NCBI RefSeq assembly: GCF_002355595.1
Contig: NZ_AP017422.1
Coordinates: 5,212,823 to 5,276,822 of the forward strand
DNA from: Filimonas lacunae
Lineage (GTDB): Bacteria; Bacteroidota; Bacteroidia; Chitinophagales; Chitinophagaceae
Direction of reading: 5' to 3'
Length of the DNA stretch: 64,000 nucleotides
The position numbers and the translations under genes were made by a program. This document shows, piece by piece, positions 35,214 through 44,265 of the stretch. The number at the start of each line of letters is the position of its first letter. Position 1 is the stretch's first letter. The notes beneath the pieces were generated by a model. That model saw nothing but the letters and a program-made list of their open reading frames with translations. It was not told the DNA's origin and made no database searches.

Positions 35214-36170
35214 TTACAATTTAAATAGGCTATCTACAAATTCATGTCTGTCAAATATCAACAGATCATCAATCTTCTCTCCCACACCTATGTATTTTAC
35301 AGGAATTTTCAGCTGGCTGGCAATGGCTAACACCACACCACCCTTAGCGGTTCCATCCAGTTTGGTAATGGCCAAAGCGCTTACATCGGTAGTAGCAGTA
35401 AACTGCTGCGCCTGCACCAGGGCATTTTGTCCGGTAGAACCATCCAGCACCAACAACACTTCGTGCGGCGCATCGGGAACCACCTTCTTAATCACCCTTT
35501 TAATTTTACCCAGCTCTTCCATCAAATGTGCTTTGTTATGCAAGCGGCCCGCGGTATCTATAATTACCACATCGGCCCCTTTAGCCATAGCACTTTGCAT
35601 GGTGTCAAAAGCCACAGCACCAGGATCACTACCCATAGCCTGTTTTACAATGGGCACCCCTACACGTTCGCTCCAGATAGTCAGCTGATCAACAGCGGCT
35701 GCACGGAAAGTATCGGCTGCACCCAGAATAACCTGCTTGCCTGCCTTCTTATAATTATGCGCCAACTTGCCAATAGTAGTGGTTTTGCCCACACCGTTCA
35801 CACCTACAACCAGTATTACGTAAGGTTTTTTATCGGCCGGTATCTCAAAGTTGCGATAGCCTTGCTCAGGTGCTTCTACCAGCACCGCTTCAATTTCTTC
35901 CTGCAACAACTTATTCAGTTCGCCGGCCCCTACATATTTATCACGTGCTACACGCGCTTCAATTCTTTTGATTATCTGTATGGTAGTTTCAATACCCACA
36001 TCGGCGCTTACCAATGCTTCTTCCAGATTATCCAGCACCTCCTCATCAACAGAGCTTTTGCCTGCAATGGCTTTGGTGATCTTTGAAAAAAAGGTCTCTT
36101 TGGTTTTCTGCAATCCCTGGTCTAAACTCTCTTTCTCCTTCTTACCAAACAATTTTCCTAAAAAACTCAT
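35214..36170 (-). CDS. ftsY: Signal recognition particle receptor FtsY
   Basis: A 318-residue SRP-type GTPase that docks ribosome-SRP complexes at the membrane. The start at 36168-36170 gives MSFLGKLFGKKEKES, the amphipathic membrane-targeting segment expected for FtsY; the frame is open 19 codons further but that part is not family-like. The helical N domain precedes the G domain: VVGVNGVGKTTTIGKLA (G1), GAADTFRAAAVDQL, DTAGRLHNKAHLM (G3) and TKLDGTAKGG (G4). The usual long acidic A domain is missing, as in most Bacteroidota. It is the last gene of the rpmB-rpmG-DUF4295-ftsY cluster. Confidence 0.95.
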   Translation of the reverse strand: MSFLGKLFGKKEKESLDQGLQKTKETFFSKITKAIAGKSSVDEEVLDNLEEALVSADVGIETTIQIIKRIEARVARDKYVGAGELNKLLQEEIEAVLVEAPEQGYRNFEIPADKKPYVILVVGVNGVGKTTTIGKLAHNYKKAGKQVILGAADTFRAAAVDQLTIWSERVGVPIVKQAMGSDPGAVAFDTMQSAMAKGADVVIIDTAGRLHNKAHLMEELGKIKRVIKKVVPDAPHEVLLVLDGSTGQNALVQAQQFTATTDVSALAITKLDGTAKGGVVLAIASQLKIPVKYIGVGEKIDDLLIFDRHEFVDSLFKL

Positions 36171-36267
36171 ACCTGTACTATTTGTAGGATAATAAACCAA
36201 AAATAAATACAAAAAGCCTTCATGCACTTACATGAAAGCTCTTGAATATTATCAGGCTAAAGCTAAA

Positions 36268-36441
36268 TTATTTCTCAGCTAAGAAATCTTTAACTTTGTC
36301 TTTGTGCACAATAGCTTCTTTAAAAGTATAGGCACCAGACTTAGGACTGCGAACAGCCTTAATCACTTTAGTCCAGTTTTTAGCTTCAGCTGAAGCCTTA
36401 GCATCTTTAATCTTCGCGTTCTTGGAAGCTGCTTTTGCCAT
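36268..36441 (-). CDS. DUF4295 small basic protein (ribosome-linked)
   Basis: A 57-residue lysine-rich protein that starts MAKAASKNAKIKDAKASAEA and ends FKEAIVHKDKVKDFLAEK. It matches the DUF4295 family, which in Bacteroidota sits between rpmG and ftsY exactly as here. Its size, charge and position point to a ribosome-associated role; I believe it may be the Bacteroidota-specific large-subunit protein named bL38, but that identity needs a search. It starts 28 bases after rpmG. Confidence 0.85.
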   Translation of the reverse strand: MAKAASKNAKIKDAKASAEAKNWTKVIKAVRSPKSGAYTFKEAIVHKDKVKDFLAEK

Positions 36442-36469
36442 TGTCTTACTATTTTAAAACGTTGCCGTA

Positions 36470-36652
36470 TTATTTAATTTCTTTGTGTACAGTCACCTTC
36501 TTCAGGATTGGATTGTACTTTTTCAGCTCCAGACGTTCTGGAGTGTTCTTTTTGTTCTTGGTGCTGATGTAACGGCTAGTACCAGGCTGACCGCTGGTCT
36601 TGTGCTCGGTACATTCCAATATCACCTGAACTCTGCTACCTTTCTTTGCCAT
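36470..36652 (-). CDS. rpmG: 50S ribosomal protein L33
   Basis: A 60-residue bL33. The sequence begins [18 protein letters not shown] and contains [23 protein letters not shown], the standard L33 core. Only one cysteine is present, so this is the zinc-free (C-minus) form. It lies between rpmB (61 bases upstream) and the DUF4295 gene. Confidence 0.96.
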   Translation of the reverse strand: MAKKGSRVQVILECTEHKTSGQPGTSRYISTKNKKNTPERLELKKYNPILKKVTVHKEIK

Positions 36653-36713
36653 TGTATAAGCAATTTATTATTATAAACTTTAAATATGTTGAAAGCTATT
36701 GGTAATGAAAAGA

Positions 36714-36950
36714 TTAGATCTTCTCGCCCTTCGCTCTCAATTCTTTGATCACAGTGGACAGACCGTTCTTATTAATAGTTCTTAATGCTTCTGTGGATAC
36801 TTTTAAAGTTACCCAACGGTCTTCTTCAGCAAAATAAAAACGTTTCGTCTGTAAATTTGGTAAAAAACGACGTTTAGTCTTAATGTTTGAGTGAGAAACA
36901 TAATGACCACCAATTGGTTTTTTACCTGTTACCTGACATACTCTAGCCAT
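36714..36950 (-). CDS. rpmB: 50S ribosomal protein L28
   Basis: A 78-residue bL28. The start at 36948-36950 gives the canonical [29 protein letters not shown]; the frame is open eight more codons upstream, which I discount. It is the first gene of the rpmB-rpmG-DUF4295-ftsY cluster. Its promoter should lie in the noncoding region upstream; a TACCTTCG on the minus strand at 37083-37090 is the best candidate. Confidence 0.96.
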   Translation of the reverse strand: MARVCQVTGKKPIGGHYVSHSNIKTKRRFLPNLQTKRFYFAEEDRWVTLKVSTEALRTINKNGLSTVIKELRAKGEKI

Positions 36951-37577
36951 GACAGTAATTTTTTCGGACGGCAAAGGTCGTCAAATCCACCGAACTACCA
37001 AAAGAAAAACACTTTATTTTTTAAAATAATTCTGGAAAAGAAAACATTTGCAACCCCGTATTGTTAAAAAGGATTGTTCGGCGCGAAGGTACGTTTTTAC
37101 ACTTGCTCTTCCCAATGTTTTTAGGAAGCTTCTTCACATTTCTACCCAATTTATCACCACTTTTGACTAAATTAGCTCTAATTATCACTCCATTACGCCT
37201 GTATAGCAGGTAACGTACTATTCTATTACAGAATATTTATCAGAACCTACTTAGTCATAGCGAGTTTATAGCGACCTTACAGCGTGTTTATAGCGACCTT
37301 ATAGCGATACGTGTATAGGCATCAGTCGTAGTTCAGCTATACTAAATACATAGTGCAGCTATAATTCATCCCCACTACTAGAGCGATACCCACAGTAGTT
37401 TCTCATATAAATTCAATAGCTTTGAGGATATATGAGGCACTTCCTATCTTATAATCTGGACTTACTGAATCATCCCGTTTGGGGATAATTACCTCCATAT
37501 AACTTTTGGTGCAACTGCAACTCATATAGGGAAACTATACGTTCCCTCACATTTATTTACATTATAATTCACTTGTT
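36951..37577. other. Noncoding region between rpmB and rocD
   Basis: This 627-base stretch has no supported gene. It contains a weak -7 variant for rpmB (37083-37090, minus strand), an 11-bp tandem array (37258-37307) and two copies of CAGCTATA some 20 bases apart near 37337-37365. It is AT-rich and carries no tRNA. Confidence 0.6.
37258..37307. repeat. 11-bp tandem array (four copies plus a partial)
   Basis: Units starting at 37258, 37269, 37280 and 37291 fit YAGCGNNNTTA: TAGCGAGTTTA, TAGCGACCTTA, CAGCGTGTTTA, TAGCGACCTTA, followed by a partial TAGCGA. Viewed as 22-mers, two units differ at few positions. The 11-bp period is close to one helical turn, so bound proteins would line up on one DNA face. 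Confidence 0.8.
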
Positions 37578-38807
37578 ATGGCTACTCAAACAATGGCCGG
37601 GCAATCAGCTTATTACCTGGGCCTGGAAGAACAATATGGCGCGCACAATTACCACCCCCTTCCCGTAGTATTAGAAAAAGGCGAAGGAGTTTTTGTGTGG
37701 GATGTAGAGGGCAAACGCTATTTCGATTTTTTAAGTGGTTACTCCGCTGTAAACCAGGGGCATTGCCATCCACGTGTAATACAGGCCCTGATACAACAGG
37801 CGCAACGCCTTACACTTACCTCACGCGCTTTTCACAGTAATTTGCTGGGCGAATACTCGCAATTTATCACACAGTACTTTGGATACCAGAAAGTGCTTCC
37901 CATGAACACCGGCGTAGAAGGTGGCGAAACAGCCATTAAACTGGCACGCCGCTGGGCCTACGATAAAAAAGGCGTGGAAGAGAACAAGGCTAAGATCATC
38001 TTTGCCGAAGGCAACTTCTGGGGCCGCACTCTGGCCGCTATATCATCCAGCACCGACCCTTCCAGCTATAAAGGCTTTGGCCCTTATATGCCCGGCTTTG
38101 AACTCGTTCCCTACAACAATATTCCCGAACTGGAAAAAGCCTTGCAGGATAAAAACGTAGCTGCCTTTATGGTAGAACCCATACAAGGCGAAGCAGGCGT
38201 GGTAGTGCCTGATGCCGGTTACCTTACCCGTGTACGCGAACTTTGTACCCAATACAACGTGTTATTTATAGCCGATGAAATTCAAACAGGGCTGGCACGT
38301 ACCGGCAAAATGCTCGCCTGCGATCACGAAAACGTTCGCCCCGACATTCTTATATTAGGTAAAGCCCTCAGCGGCGGCACCCTACCCGTATCGGCTGTGT
38401 TAGCAGATGACGAGGTAATGCTGAACATACGCCCCGGCGAACACGGTTCTACCTATGGCGGCAATCCGCTGGCCTGTGCAGTAGCAATGGAAGCCTTAAA
38501 AGTGCTGAAAGAAGAAAACATGGCGGAAAATGCAGCTGCTATGGGCGAATTATTCAGAACCCGTTTGGCTGCACTGCAATCACCACATATCACCACCATT
38601 CGCGGTAAAGGCCTGCTGAACGCAGCAGTGATTACCCACAAAGACCCGGAAGCAGCCTGGACATTGTGCCTGGAGTTAAAAGATAGAGGTTTACTGGCCA
38701 AACCTACCCATGGCGATAAAATTCGCTTTGCCCCTCCCCTTACCATTACAGAAGAGCAGGTTTTGGAAAGCATTGATATTATTGGAAGCGCTTTGCAACA
38801 GTTATAA
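37578..38807 (+). CDS. rocD: Ornithine aminotransferase
   Basis: A 409-residue class III PLP aminotransferase that moves the delta-amino group of ornithine to 2-oxoglutarate, giving glutamate-5-semialdehyde. The N-terminal [25 protein letters not shown] and [15 protein letters not shown] are typical of ornithine aminotransferases. [35 protein letters not shown] and [18 protein letters not shown] (PLP lysine in LGKALSGG) complete the fold. Arginine catabolism or proline synthesis is the likely role; no partner genes are adjacent. A terminator follows. Confidence 0.92.
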   Translation: MATQTMAGQSAYYLGLEEQYGAHNYHPLPVVLEKGEGVFVWDVEGKRYFDFLSGYSAVNQGHCHPRVIQALIQQAQRLTLTSRAFHSNLLGEYSQFITQYFGYQKVLPMNTGVEGGETAIKLARRWAYDKKGVEENKAKIIFAEGNFWGRTLAAISSSTDPSSYKGFGPYMPGFELVPYNNIPELEKALQDKNVAAFMVEPIQGEAGVVVPDAGYLTRVRELCTQYNVLFIADEIQTGLARTGKMLACDHENVRPDILILGKALSGGTLPVSAVLADDEVMLNIRPGEHGSTYGGNPLACAVAMEALKVLKEENMAENAAAMGELFRTRLAALQSPHITTIRGKGLLNAAVITHKDPEAAWTLCLELKDRGLLAKPTHGDKIRFAPPLTITEEQVLESIDIIGSALQQL

Positions 38808-38811
38808 AATA

Positions 38812-38852
38812 AAAACGGGAGAGGTTATTCACCAACTTCTCCTGTTTTTATA
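38812..38852 (+). terminator. Rho-independent terminator of rocD
   Basis: A 15-bp stem with two wobble pairs (AAAACGGGAGAGGTT with AACTTCTCCTGTTTT) and a 7-base loop ends in TTTTTAT. It begins a few bases after the rocD stop. Confidence 0.85.
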
Positions 38853-39110
38853 TCTCATTTCTTTTAGAAGACTCTTCAAGATGGTATAAAGCAACTTCTT
38901 GACGAAACATACCATTTCTCTTCGCAAAACTTACAACCATCTGGCCAGCTAATGCTACCGCCCTGGGCAAATCAAAAGCTCTTAGAAAACAATAGTGTTG
39001 TTAAAAAGCCCCCTTCATAATAATTCGTCATATATAATATGCTCTAGGTACTTATTTTACTATGTTGGCAAACTTTTTGGTTAATGGGCTTTAACAAAAA
39101 GTCACCTTTT
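38853..39110. other. Noncoding gap before the third small secreted paralogue
   Basis: About 260 bases with no supported gene, RNA or strong hairpin. No exact TAnnTTTG match lies close before the ATG at 39111, so the promoter of that gene is not evident. Confidence 0.5.
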
Positions 39111-39590
39111 ATGAAGAAAATCGTTTTTATCTTGTTGTTAACCTGCAGCGCCCTTGCTATAAGCAACCAAACCCAGGCTCAAAGCACCGGAAGCACTTAC
39201 AAAACAGCTTTAGGCTTTAAAGGTTATTTTGGTGATGGCTCTATTGGAGGTATAAACGTAAAGCATTTTATCAGACAAGACCGCGCAATTGAAGGCGGTA
39301 TCTATTTCAAAAGTCATTTTGTCATGCTGGAAGGTATGTACGAATGGCACGGCAACATTAACGATGCACCAGGCTTAAAATGGTATGTTGGCCCAGGTGC
39401 TAACTTAGGTTTCTATTCTGGTCCTGGTGATAACGATGCTATGCTTGCTTTAAAAGGCACCATCGGTCTTAACTATAAGATCACTGGCGCTCCTATTGAT
39501 GTAGCATTAGACCTTAACCCAACTTTCCGCCTTACACAAGGCTCTGATTTTAACTTATATGCCGGTTTAGCATTCCGTTTTGCATTCTAA
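39111..39590 (+). CDS. Small secreted protein, paralogue family member 3
   Basis: A 159-residue protein with a signal peptide (about 1-24, QTQAQ) from the ATG at 39111; a frame nine codons longer lacks signal-like sequence. It shares TYKTALGFKGYFG, MYEWHG, GLKWYVGPGANLGFYSG and LNYKITGAPIDVALDLNP with the tandem pair at 33.7-34.6 kb, but is more diverged and ends FRFAF, the terminal phenylalanine of outer-membrane barrels. Function is unknown. A strong bidirectional terminator follows. Confidence 0.8.
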   Translation: MKKIVFILLLTCSALAISNQTQAQSTGSTYKTALGFKGYFGDGSIGGINVKHFIRQDRAIEGGIYFKSHFVMLEGMYEWHGNINDAPGLKWYVGPGANLGFYSGPGDNDAMLALKGTIGLNYKITGAPIDVALDLNPTFRLTQGSDFNLYAGLAFRFAF

Positions 39591-39609
39591 GGAAAGTCAA
39601 TAAATAAGC

Positions 39610-39646
39610 AAATAGAAAAGCCGGATGTAATCCGGCTTTTCTATTT
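39610..39646. terminator. Bidirectional terminator
   Basis: A perfect 16-bp stem (AAATAGAAAAGCCGGA / TCCGGCTTTTCTATTT) with a 5-base loop. It serves the secreted paralogue on the plus strand, and its far arm overlaps the stop codon of the convergent metallophosphoesterase gene. Confidence 0.9.
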
Positions 39647-40892
39647 ATACCAATTCAATCACTGTAATCTCTGGCAATATCCCCACTCTTCCCGGATACC
39701 CCAAAAATCCATAACCCCGGTTTACATATAATTTCTGCGCTCCTTCTTCATACAAACCTGCCCACTCTTTATACATATATTTAATCGGGCTCCATTTTAA
39801 ATGGGGCAGTTCCACGCCAAATTGCATACCGTGGGTGTGACCAGCCAGTGCCAGGTCAATAGAAGGATAATGCGGCCTTACTTCTGCATCCCAATGGCTG
39901 GGATCGTGGCTCAATAATATTTTAAAAGGATATTGCTCTGCTCCGGCGTAAGCCTGATCCATTTTGCCGTATTTAGGGAATTTGCCCTTAGCACCCCAGT
40001 TTTCAATACCTAGCACGGCTATTTTCTGGCCTTCCCGCTCCAAAACCACATGTTCGTTCATTAATAAACGCCAGCCCAGCTCGCCATGAATTTGTTTCAG
40101 CCTTTCCAGGTTGGCTACTTTGGCTTCGTCCGAAGGCCAAACCAGGTAATCGCCATAATCATGGTTGCCTAGGGTGCTATATACCCCCATAGGCGCCTTC
40201 AGGCGGTTAAACACATCCATATAGTTCTCCATCTCCTCACTGCGATCATTTACCAGGTCGCCGGTAAACAATATCAGGTCAGCTTTTTCGGCCAGTATCA
40301 TATCCACCCCGCGGTTCACGGCTGGCTTGTTTTGAAAGCTTCCGCTATGAATATCACTGATTTGCACAATGCGTAAACCTTTAAAAGCAGGTGGCAGGTT
40401 GGGGTAAGAAAGTTTTACCCGGTGCACCTTATAGCGGTATTTGTTAGAGAAACCATATATAAGAGACAATAACAGCGAACCGCCAATGCCCATACCCAGC
40501 CAGCTTAAAAAAGCCGAACGGGGAATTGCTTCAGGGTTATCATCGTCTAATACCTTTTTAGGTGGAAAAAAGCGGCGTGCCAGCCACTGAAACAAGCGGC
40601 GGATATCGTCCAGTGCAAAAAATATAGCGGCCAGCAGTTTGGCAAAAAACATTCCTATACAAATGGCAAACAGGTAGTTGCGGAAAAATTTGGCGGCAGC
40701 CACCCCCTGCATATAAGGGAAATAGGCAATAGATACCACGCAGCCCACTGCTAAAACCCAATATATAATATATAACACACGCTTAACAACGACAGGAAAA
40801 CGCCTTGTTACAGCCCTTAAAGCCATAAAAACATACCAGTCTAAAGCCAGCATACACAAAGCCACTCCCCACCAACTACCCCAATTTCTCAT
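39645..40892 (-). CDS. Membrane-anchored metallophosphoesterase
   Basis: A 415-residue protein. The N-terminal 160 residues hold about four to five membrane helices (WWGVALCMLALDWYVFMAL; VLYIIYWVLAVGCVVSIAYF; FAICIGMFFAKLLAAIFFAL; and a further one near 150). The C-terminal calcineurin-like domain has every metal motif: VQISDIHSG, FTGDLVND, LGNHDYG, LSHDP and LAGHTHGMQ. Relatives act on phosphodiesters or UDP-sugar lipids such as UDP-diacylglucosamine; the substrate is unknown here. It ends inside the terminator shared with the convergent gene. Confidence 0.9.
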   Translation of the reverse strand: MRNWGSWWGVALCMLALDWYVFMALRAVTRRFPVVVKRVLYIIYWVLAVGCVVSIAYFPYMQGVAAAKFFRNYLFAICIGMFFAKLLAAIFFALDDIRRLFQWLARRFFPPKKVLDDDNPEAIPRSAFLSWLGMGIGGSLLLSLIYGFSNKYRYKVHRVKLSYPNLPPAFKGLRIVQISDIHSGSFQNKPAVNRGVDMILAEKADLILFTGDLVNDRSEEMENYMDVFNRLKAPMGVYSTLGNHDYGDYLVWPSDEAKVANLERLKQIHGELGWRLLMNEHVVLEREGQKIAVLGIENWGAKGKFPKYGKMDQAYAGAEQYPFKILLSHDPSHWDAEVRPHYPSIDLALAGHTHGMQFGVELPHLKWSPIKYMYKEWAGLYEEGAQKLYVNRGYGFLGYPGRVGILPEITVIELV

Positions 40893-40945
40893 ACACCATA
40901 AAATTTACACGAACGATCATTAGATATAAGTGAGTAAAAATCGTT

Positions 40946-40953
40946 TATTTTTG
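40946..40953 (+). promoter_or_regulatory. -7 promoter element for the UPF0173-parAB operon
   Basis: TATTTTTG matches the consensus and ends 39 bases before the ATG at 40993. No -33 TTTG at the expected distance. Confidence 0.4.
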
Positions 40954-40992
40954 TCGCCCCTTGAAATAATCGAATTAAAAATTTGACGAGCT

Positions 40993-41673
40993 ATGAAACT
41001 GACATTTTACGGACATGCGTGCTTTTCGGTAGAAATTGGGGATAAAACCGTTTTATTTGATCCTTTTATCTCAGGAAACAGTAAAGCGGCACATATTGAT
41101 GTGGACAGCATTAAAGCTGATTATATATTTGTTTCGCATGCACACGGCGATCATATTGGCGATTTGGTACGAATTGCCGCCAATACCGATGCAGTATGTG
41201 TAGGCGCAGCAGAAGTGGCCGGTTGGTTAGGCAAACAAGGCATTAAAAATGTGCATGGAATGAACCATGGCGGGCCTATTTCGTTTCCTTTTGGCCAGGT
41301 AAGAGGGGTTAGTGCTTTGCACTCGTCCAGCTTTCCCGATGGCAGCTATGGCGGCAACCCGTTAGGCTTTGTTTTCACCACCCCGTCGGGTAATTTTTAC
41401 TTCGCGGGCGATACAGGCTTAACTCTTGATATGCAATTAATTGCCATATGGGCAAAACTTGATTTTTCTGTTTTACCAATTGGCGGCAACTTTACAATGG
41501 ATGTAGACGATGCTATTCGTGCAGCCGATTTTGTAAAATGTAATAAGGTGGTAGGCATTCATTACGATACCTTCCCCCCTATTGCCATTGATACCGAAAA
41601 AGCAAAGGCATCGTTTGCAGCAGCGGAAAAAATATTAATATTACCGGGAATAGGTGAAACAATAGATATTTAG
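40993..41673 (+). CDS. UPF0173 metal-dependent hydrolase
   Basis: A 226-residue metallo-beta-lactamase-fold protein. MKLTFYGHACFSVE at the start, FDPFISGN, the metal site SHAHGDHIGD, FAGDTGLT and the C-terminal HYDTFPPI identify the UPF0173 group. The biological substrate of this group is not established. It has no signal peptide. It precedes parA by 35 bases on the same strand and is probably the first gene of the operon. Confidence 0.9.
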   Translation: MKLTFYGHACFSVEIGDKTVLFDPFISGNSKAAHIDVDSIKADYIFVSHAHGDHIGDLVRIAANTDAVCVGAAEVAGWLGKQGIKNVHGMNHGGPISFPFGQVRGVSALHSSSFPDGSYGGNPLGFVFTTPSGNFYFAGDTGLTLDMQLIAIWAKLDFSVLPIGGNFTMDVDDAIRAADFVKCNKVVGIHYDTFPPIAIDTEKAKASFAAAEKILILPGIGETIDI

Positions 41674-41708
41674 TTAGATAAGCAGGCAACTTAACAACCC
41701 CAAATTAA

Positions 41709-42509
41709 ATGGCAAGAATCATTGGTGTAGCAAATCAGAAGGGCGGAGTAGGTAAAACCACATCGGCTATTAACCTGGCAGCCAGTTTTGCAGTACTCGA
41801 ATACAAAACGTTACTGGTAGATGCGGATCCGCAGGCTAACAGTACCACTGGCGTGGGTTTTGATCTGCATAATATTACCAACAGTTTATACGACTGCATG
41901 GTTAATAATACGACTGCAGAAGAAGTAATACTCAAAAGTGAAATACCTAATCTTGACCTGATTCCTTCACATATTGACTTAGTAGGTGCGGAAATTGAGA
42001 TGATCAATTACCCCAACAGGGAAAATGTAATGAAAGGGATTTTGGAGCCTGTAAAAGATAAGTACGACTTTATTATCATCGACTGTTCTCCTTCCCTGGG
42101 CTTAATTACCGTTAACGCCCTGGTAGCGGCCGACAGCGTAATTGTACCGGTTCAGTGCGAATTCTTTGCCCTGGAAGGTTTAGGCAAGTTATTGAACACC
42201 ATTAAAATTGTTCAAAGCCGCCTGAACCCAGCCCTGCAAATTGAAGGAATTCTAATGACCATGTACGACGGACGTTTACGCCTGTGTAACCAGGTAGTAA
42301 GTGAGGTTCGCCGTCACTTTGATGAAATAGTATTTTCTACCATTATACACCGTAACACCCGTTTAAGCGAAGCGCCGAGTGTGGGTAAGCCGGTTATTCT
42401 ATACGATGCTGAAAGCAAGGGCACAGTCAATTATCTGAACCTGGCTAAAGAGGTATTACAAAAGAACGATCTTACGAAAATTAAAAACGAAGAGCGGATT
42501 ATAGAGTAA
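41709..42509 (+). CDS. parA: Chromosome partitioning ATPase ParA (Soj)
   Basis: A 266-residue ParA/MinD-type ATPase. The deviant Walker A motif [14 protein letters not shown] is at 15-28 after [22 protein letters not shown] follows, and [19 protein letters not shown] is the Walker B region. ParA drives segregation of the origin region with ParB. It stands in the typical Bacteroidota order parA-parB-DUF5683-dapB. Confidence 0.95.
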   Translation: MARIIGVANQKGGVGKTTSAINLAASFAVLEYKTLLVDADPQANSTTGVGFDLHNITNSLYDCMVNNTTAEEVILKSEIPNLDLIPSHIDLVGAEIEMINYPNRENVMKGILEPVKDKYDFIIIDCSPSLGLITVNALVAADSVIVPVQCEFFALEGLGKLLNTIKIVQSRLNPALQIEGILMTMYDGRLRLCNQVVSEVRRHFDEIVFSTIIHRNTRLSEAPSVGKPVILYDAESKGTVNYLNLAKEVLQKNDLTKIKNEERIIE

Positions 42510-42571
42510 TGGAAGAGGTTGGTTTCGCCTTTTTGCATTTTAATTTTTGACTTTAAAATTTTGATTTTACA

Positions 42572-43504
42572 ATGACACCGCCAAAGAATAACAATAACAA
42601 AGAATTGCTGGGAAAGGGTATTCGTTCCCTGTTGCAGAATATTGACTCCGACCTGAAAACCAGTGCCGGAGCTTTAAAAAGCAATGTTGTAGAACAGGCG
42701 GTGGGCATTACACGTATATCCCTGGACGAAATTCAGGTTAACCCGAAAAACCCACGTAAAGATTTTGACGAAGTGGCCCTCAACGAATTGGCTACCTCTA
42801 TCAGAATGCACGATATTATTCAGCCACTTACTGTTAGCAAACTGGCTAATGGCAAATACCAGCTGATTGCCGGCGAACGCCGTTTCCGCGCTTCTAAAAT
42901 TGCCGAGCTAAAAGACGTTCCCGCTTACATTCGCCAGGCTAACGACCAGGAACTGCTGGAGCTGGCATTGCTGGAAAACTTACAACGTGAAGACCTCAAT
43001 GCCATTGAAATTGGCCTCAGTTACAAGCGTATGATGGAAGAATTAACCTATACGCAGGAGCAGGTGGCAGAACGCATGGGAAAAGAAAGAAGCACCGTAA
43101 CCAACTATATCCGCTTATTAAAATTACCACCAGATATTCAACTGGCTGTGCGCAACGGCACCATGAGCATGGGCCACGCACGTGCACTGGTGAACATTGA
43201 CACGGTTGATAAACAATTATACGTTTACGCACAGATAAAGGAAAAGGGCCTGAACGTGCGCCAGACAGAAGACCTGGTACGCCAGCTGTACAAAACCGAC
43301 AAGGCATCTGCCGATGTTAAAGTATCTTCAAAAGCCGACTTACCTCCTGCCTATAAGCGTATAGAAGATAACTTAGCTTCACATTATTCAACCAAAGTAA
43401 AACTGGCGCACAACAAAAAAGGATACGGCAGCATTACCATTGAATATTTTTCATTGCAGGAGCTGAACAAAATTCTTGAACAAATGAATGTGCAGGCCAG
43501 CTAA
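42572..43504 (+). CDS. parB: Chromosome partitioning protein ParB (Spo0J)
   Basis: A 310-residue ParB. The N-terminal LGKGIRSLLQNI is the ParA-stimulating segment, the CTPase/clamp domain holds IQVNPKNPRKDFDE and AGERRFRASKIA, the DNA-binding helix-turn-helix is YTQEQVAERMGKERSTVTNYIRLL, and the C-terminus is a dimerisation domain. I find no full parS palindrome in the window. Translation of the DUF5683 gene starts seven bases after its stop. Confidence 0.95.
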   Translation: MTPPKNNNNKELLGKGIRSLLQNIDSDLKTSAGALKSNVVEQAVGITRISLDEIQVNPKNPRKDFDEVALNELATSIRMHDIIQPLTVSKLANGKYQLIAGERRFRASKIAELKDVPAYIRQANDQELLELALLENLQREDLNAIEIGLSYKRMMEELTYTQEQVAERMGKERSTVTNYIRLLKLPPDIQLAVRNGTMSMGHARALVNIDTVDKQLYVYAQIKEKGLNVRQTEDLVRQLYKTDKASADVKVSSKADLPPAYKRIEDNLASHYSTKVKLAHNKKGYGSITIEYFSLQELNKILEQMNVQAS

Positions 43505-43511
43505 AAGCACA

Positions 43512-44246
43512 ATGTCACAAAAACTGTTTCTCATATTGCTGCTGTGTTGCAGCGCATGCTTTACTCTTTCTGCCCAGGATTCTACCAAGCAGAAATTAAT
43601 GGGGCGAAGCATGTTCGACACATCAGCATCAAAGCCTAAGCCCAAACTAGAGCCGGTTATCATTAATTCGCGCACCACGCTGCCACCCGATACCGCTCAC
43701 AGCACCTCTATAGTAAAGAAAAGAGTACACGACCCACGTAAAGCCACCATTCGCTCGGCCATTATTCCGGGCTGGGGTCAGGCTTACAACAGGGAGTACT
43801 GGAAAATACCTATTGTATATGGGGCTTTAGCTATACCCGTAGCCACTTTTGTATTCAATAACAAATACTACCACAAAACCAAAGTAGCTTACGAAAAGGT
43901 GTACAATTACAGCCTGAGTGGAGACAAAAACGACCTGGCTGGTATTGATGCGGAGCTTCTTAACAGCTTAACCGGCGAGCCTTTTACGTTATCTACCTAT
44001 TCCACCTACAGAAACTTCTACCGCCAAAACCGGGATTATTCCGTGCTTTGGTTTCTGATACTCTGGGGTGTAAACGTGGTAGATGCTACCGTGTTTGGCC
44101 ACCTGAAAAACTTTGATATCAGCGACGATTTAAGTATGAAAGTGAAGCCCACTTTTAATATGGAAAGTAGCAGAACCAATATAGGGTTGGCTTTCAGCCT
44201 TAAAAAGCCGGAACACAGGTTAAAGCCCTTACCCGAAGTAAGATAA
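43512..44246 (+). CDS. DUF5683 membrane protein
   Basis: A 244-residue protein starting MSQKLFLILLLCCSACFTLSAQ, a signal peptide; an overlapping upstream ATG inside parB is rejected. The segment AIIPGWGQAYNREYWKIPIVYGALAIPVATFVFNNKYY and a second hydrophobic stretch (YSVLWFLILWGVNVVDATVFGHL) define DUF5683, found in Bacteroidota between parB and dapB. Function is unknown; envelope location is predicted. Confidence 0.85.
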   Translation: MSQKLFLILLLCCSACFTLSAQDSTKQKLMGRSMFDTSASKPKPKLEPVIINSRTTLPPDTAHSTSIVKKRVHDPRKATIRSAIIPGWGQAYNREYWKIPIVYGALAIPVATFVFNNKYYHKTKVAYEKVYNYSLSGDKNDLAGIDAELLNSLTGEPFTLSTYSTYRNFYRQNRDYSVLWFLILWGVNVVDATVFGHLKNFDISDDLSMKVKPTFNMESSRTNIGLAFSLKKPEHRLKPLPEVR

Positions 44247-44265
44247 GCATCCACAACACAAACGC

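Noticed and set aside
37083-37090. TACCTTCG as the firm rpmB promoter
   Set aside because: It has a mismatch, no -33 element and would leave a leader of about 125 bases, so it is mentioned only as a candidate.
36951-37577. CRISPR array in the rpmB-rocD gap
   Set aside because: The 11-bp repeats are contiguous with no spacers and no cas genes are present.
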